A stretch of DNA of 64,000 bases. Origin: Hyphodiscus hymeniophilus (taxonomy: Eukaryota; Ascomycota; Leotiomycetes; Helotiales; Hyphodiscaceae). Under the pieces are notes generated by a model. The model had not been told where the DNA came from and did no database searches. It saw only the letters and a list, made by a program, of their open reading frames with translations. The position numbers and the translations under genes are program-made. Positions 61,701 to 64,000 of this stretch are shown here, one piece after another (positions within the stretch are counted from its first letter, which is position 1; every line of letters begins with the position of its first letter). Location: NCBI GenBank assembly GCA_016508695.1, contig VNKQ01000015.1, forward strand, positions 434,001 to 498,000, in the 5' to 3' direction.

Positions 61701-64000
61701 AATAACTAGTTAATAATACGTTATATAAATACTTAGATATTTTCGTTATTATATACTTAGATAATATATTAATATTCTTTAAAAACGAAGTAAAATATAT
61801 TAAATATATAAGAAAAGTCCTTAAGAAGCTCGCGGAGATACTACTTATATTAGAGCTAGAGAAATGTAAGTTTTATAAGGAGGAAATAACGTTTTTAAGA
61901 TTTATTATTAGACGTAATAAAATTAAAATAAATCTGGAAAAAGTAAAAACTATAATCAAATAGAAGGAACTAGAAACCGTTAAGGAAGTCTAGTCCTTCT
62001 TAGGATTCGCTAACTTTTACTAAAGATTTATCTTAAACTACTTTATAATAATAAAACTACTTATAAAACTTATATAAAAAGATTGGAAATAAGAATAGAC
62101 TAAGGAAGCCTAGCAAGCTTTTAATAAACTTAAGGCACGATTTATATTAGCCCCTATCCTTATTACTTTTAATTCTAAACGATAAATTATCTTAGAAACA
62201 AATATATTAGATTTTGCTATTAGAGTAATAATTAATTAGCTCGATAAAGAAAAGAAGCTTAGACTAATTATATATTATTCGCAGAAACTCTTACTAATAG
62301 AGTTAAACTATAATATATATAATAAGGAACTACTTGCTATAGTTATATTATTCGAATAATAAAGAGTTTACCTTAAAGAACTAAAGTATTAAGTTTAGGT
62401 ATAAACTAACTATAAGAACTTTATAACCTTTATTATAACTAAGATCTTAAACCGAAGACAAGTCAAGTAATTAGAAATACTATTAGTATATAACTTTACT
62501 ATCTCTTATCAGAAAAGATTAGAAAACGCAAGAGTAAATACTTTGAGCTATTAATAAGAGTATAGTAGAAAACTTATAAAAAGGCCCCGCGCTATACTTA
62601 AAGAAGTTAATAGAAATATAAAGTATAATTATAAACTCTTAGTTATAATATTTATTATAAAAGATAAGGATTTAAAAGTAAGAATAAAAGTAATATATTA
62701 ATAAGACAAATATATAGTCAAAATCCTTAAAAAACTAACTAAGGACTTTATTGTAAACTACTAAAGAATATTATAATTTAAAAGACTTATTTATATTTCG
62801 TCGCGTATAAAAAACGAATTCGTCCGGGAATAATATTTATTGCCCGCTTACGGATATTAAGGAATTAATAGAACCCTAGAGAGACTATTAAGAGACTATT
62901 ACTTTCTAGGAATAAGGAAAGTAATAGATAAAGAAGTATCGGAATGCGACCTTTATAATAAAAGCAAACTAAATAAGTACGCACTATATAGACTATTATA
63001 ACTAGCCCTAATACCTAGAAAGGCATAGAAATCGATAGTCTTTAATTTTATTATTAAGCTATTACCTTTTAAGGAACTAATAATAAATATTGTCTATAAC
63101 TTTATCTAAGTAGTCGTTAATCGACTAACTAAATATAAACACTTTATATTATATAAGAAAAAAAGTAATATTATAAAATTAGTATATATATTCGTAAAAA
63201 CAATTATTAGTTAGTATAGACTACCGGATAAAATTACGTTAAATAGGGACAAGCTCTTTATTTCGAAGTTCTAGTTATTACTAATAGTATAACTTAGAGC
63301 GAACTATAAATTGTTTATAGCCTTTTACCCACAAATAAACGGACAAATAAAAAGATTAAACTAGACCCTAGAATAATACTTATAAAGCTACGTTAACTAA
63401 GAGTAAAACAATTAAGTAGAATTATTACTAATTGCGGAATTTATATATAATAACTCGAAAAGCAAGCCTATTAAAATATTACTATTCTTTGCGAACTATA
63501 AATACTAGCTAGAGGCTTATTAATAACTAAGAAAGGATAATAAAAGGGCTTAACACGTACTCGTGTCTATAGATAAGTTAAAGGTATTATATAAATAACT
63601 AGCTAGGGATATTAAGTTTGTTAGACTTAAAACAATAATATATACTAATAAAAAGCGAAGTATAAAGCTAACGCTTTAAGAGGGGAATAAAGTTTACCTC
63701 TTACAAAAAAATATTAAAATAAAACGACCTAATACGAAACTTAACTTTAAGAAGTTAGGACTATTTAAAGTTCTAAAGAAAATTAGAGTAGTTAATTATT
63801 GGCTAAGACTACTAGAAAAACCCCGACTATACTTTATATTTTACGTCTCTTTACTAAAACTAGTAAAAGGACTTATAGCTATAGTTATAAATATTAAAAT
63901 CTAACTAGAAAACAATTTAAATATATACGAAGTTAAAGAAGTAAAAGGTATTAGACGAAATAGAAATTAGTAAGAATATCTCGTTAAGTAAAAAGGGTAT
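58756..64000 (+). pseudogene. Gag-pol relic B, incomplete at the window edge
   Basis: This is a second copy of the same Ty3/gypsy internal region in the same orientation, colinear with relic A. The position of the gag start codon reads ATA. The zinc knuckle at 59,601-59,642 has the same Cys/His to Tyr changes, and the reverse-transcriptase box at 61,754-61,765 reads Y-L-D-N as in A. The copy continues to the window end, which falls inside the chromodomain, so its 3' part and last LTR lie outside. It differs from A by many transition-type changes and small indels (a net loss of about 28 bp between the LTR and the reverse-transcriptase box). Confidence 0.88.

Noticed and set aside
1..64000. tRNA, rRNA or CRISPR features
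   Set aside because: None recognised by eye on either strand; a covariance-model scan would settle tRNAs. CRISPR is not expected in a fungal genome.

Overview
The window comes from a filamentous ascomycete (Pezizomycotina). The evidence is short 44-80 nt GT-AG introns, fungal-only families (Zn2Cys6/fungal_trans regulator, alpha-arrestins with PPxY tails, GPR1/FUN34/YaaH transporter, two-domain FEX fluoride exporter) and a large AT-rich block with the marks of repeat-induced point mutation (RIP). The class is not resolved from sequence alone.

The window has two compartments. Positions 1 to about 23,640 are gene-rich with balanced base composition. They hold ten genes in strictly alternating orientation up to the last pair: P-type H+-ATPase (+, 784-3933), Ctr copper transporter (-, 4379-4940), FEX fluoride exporter (+, 5890-7527), alpha-arrestin 1 (-, 7752-9213), GPR1/FUN34/YaaH transporter (+, 10073-10910), alpha-arrestin 2 (-, 11768-13588), Zn2Cys6 regulator (+, 14309-16870), soluble inorganic pyrophosphatase (-, 17852-18981), a 91-residue protein carrying a FEX-like N-terminal module (+, 20144-20419) and an HPP-family membrane protein (+, 21174-22191). 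Gene models were built by hand from splice sites and family conservation. Reading frames close in every model; the least certain joins are in the two arrestins.

The theme is ion and weak-acid homeostasis: proton pumping, copper uptake, fluoride export, acetate-type transport and two endocytic adaptors. The most interesting reading is a fluoride-stress neighbourhood. The FEX protein carries two copies of a short acidic N-terminal module. The same module is the core of the separate small protein at 20144, which lies divergently next to a pyrophosphatase, an enzyme class known to be fluoride-sensitive and to accompany fluoride exporters in bacterial fluoride-riboswitch regulons.

From about 23,640 to the end the DNA is AT-rich, almost without intact long frames, depleted in CA and TG and enriched in TA. 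Two copies of a Ty3/gypsy chromodomain retrotransposon (chromovirus) sit head to tail and share the LTR at 58,299. Gag zinc knuckle, reverse transcriptase, integrase and chromodomain traces are visible, and the second copy runs off the window. The block also holds a decayed coiled-coil gene (about 38,560-42,780), an array of AGAATATTCT palindromes (37,924-38,378), a 444-bp hAT-like miniature element with a perfect 8-bp target duplication (47,913-48,356), and small islands that escaped RIP. Most of 25.7-37.9 kb and 42.8-52 kb cannot be assigned to a family by eye.
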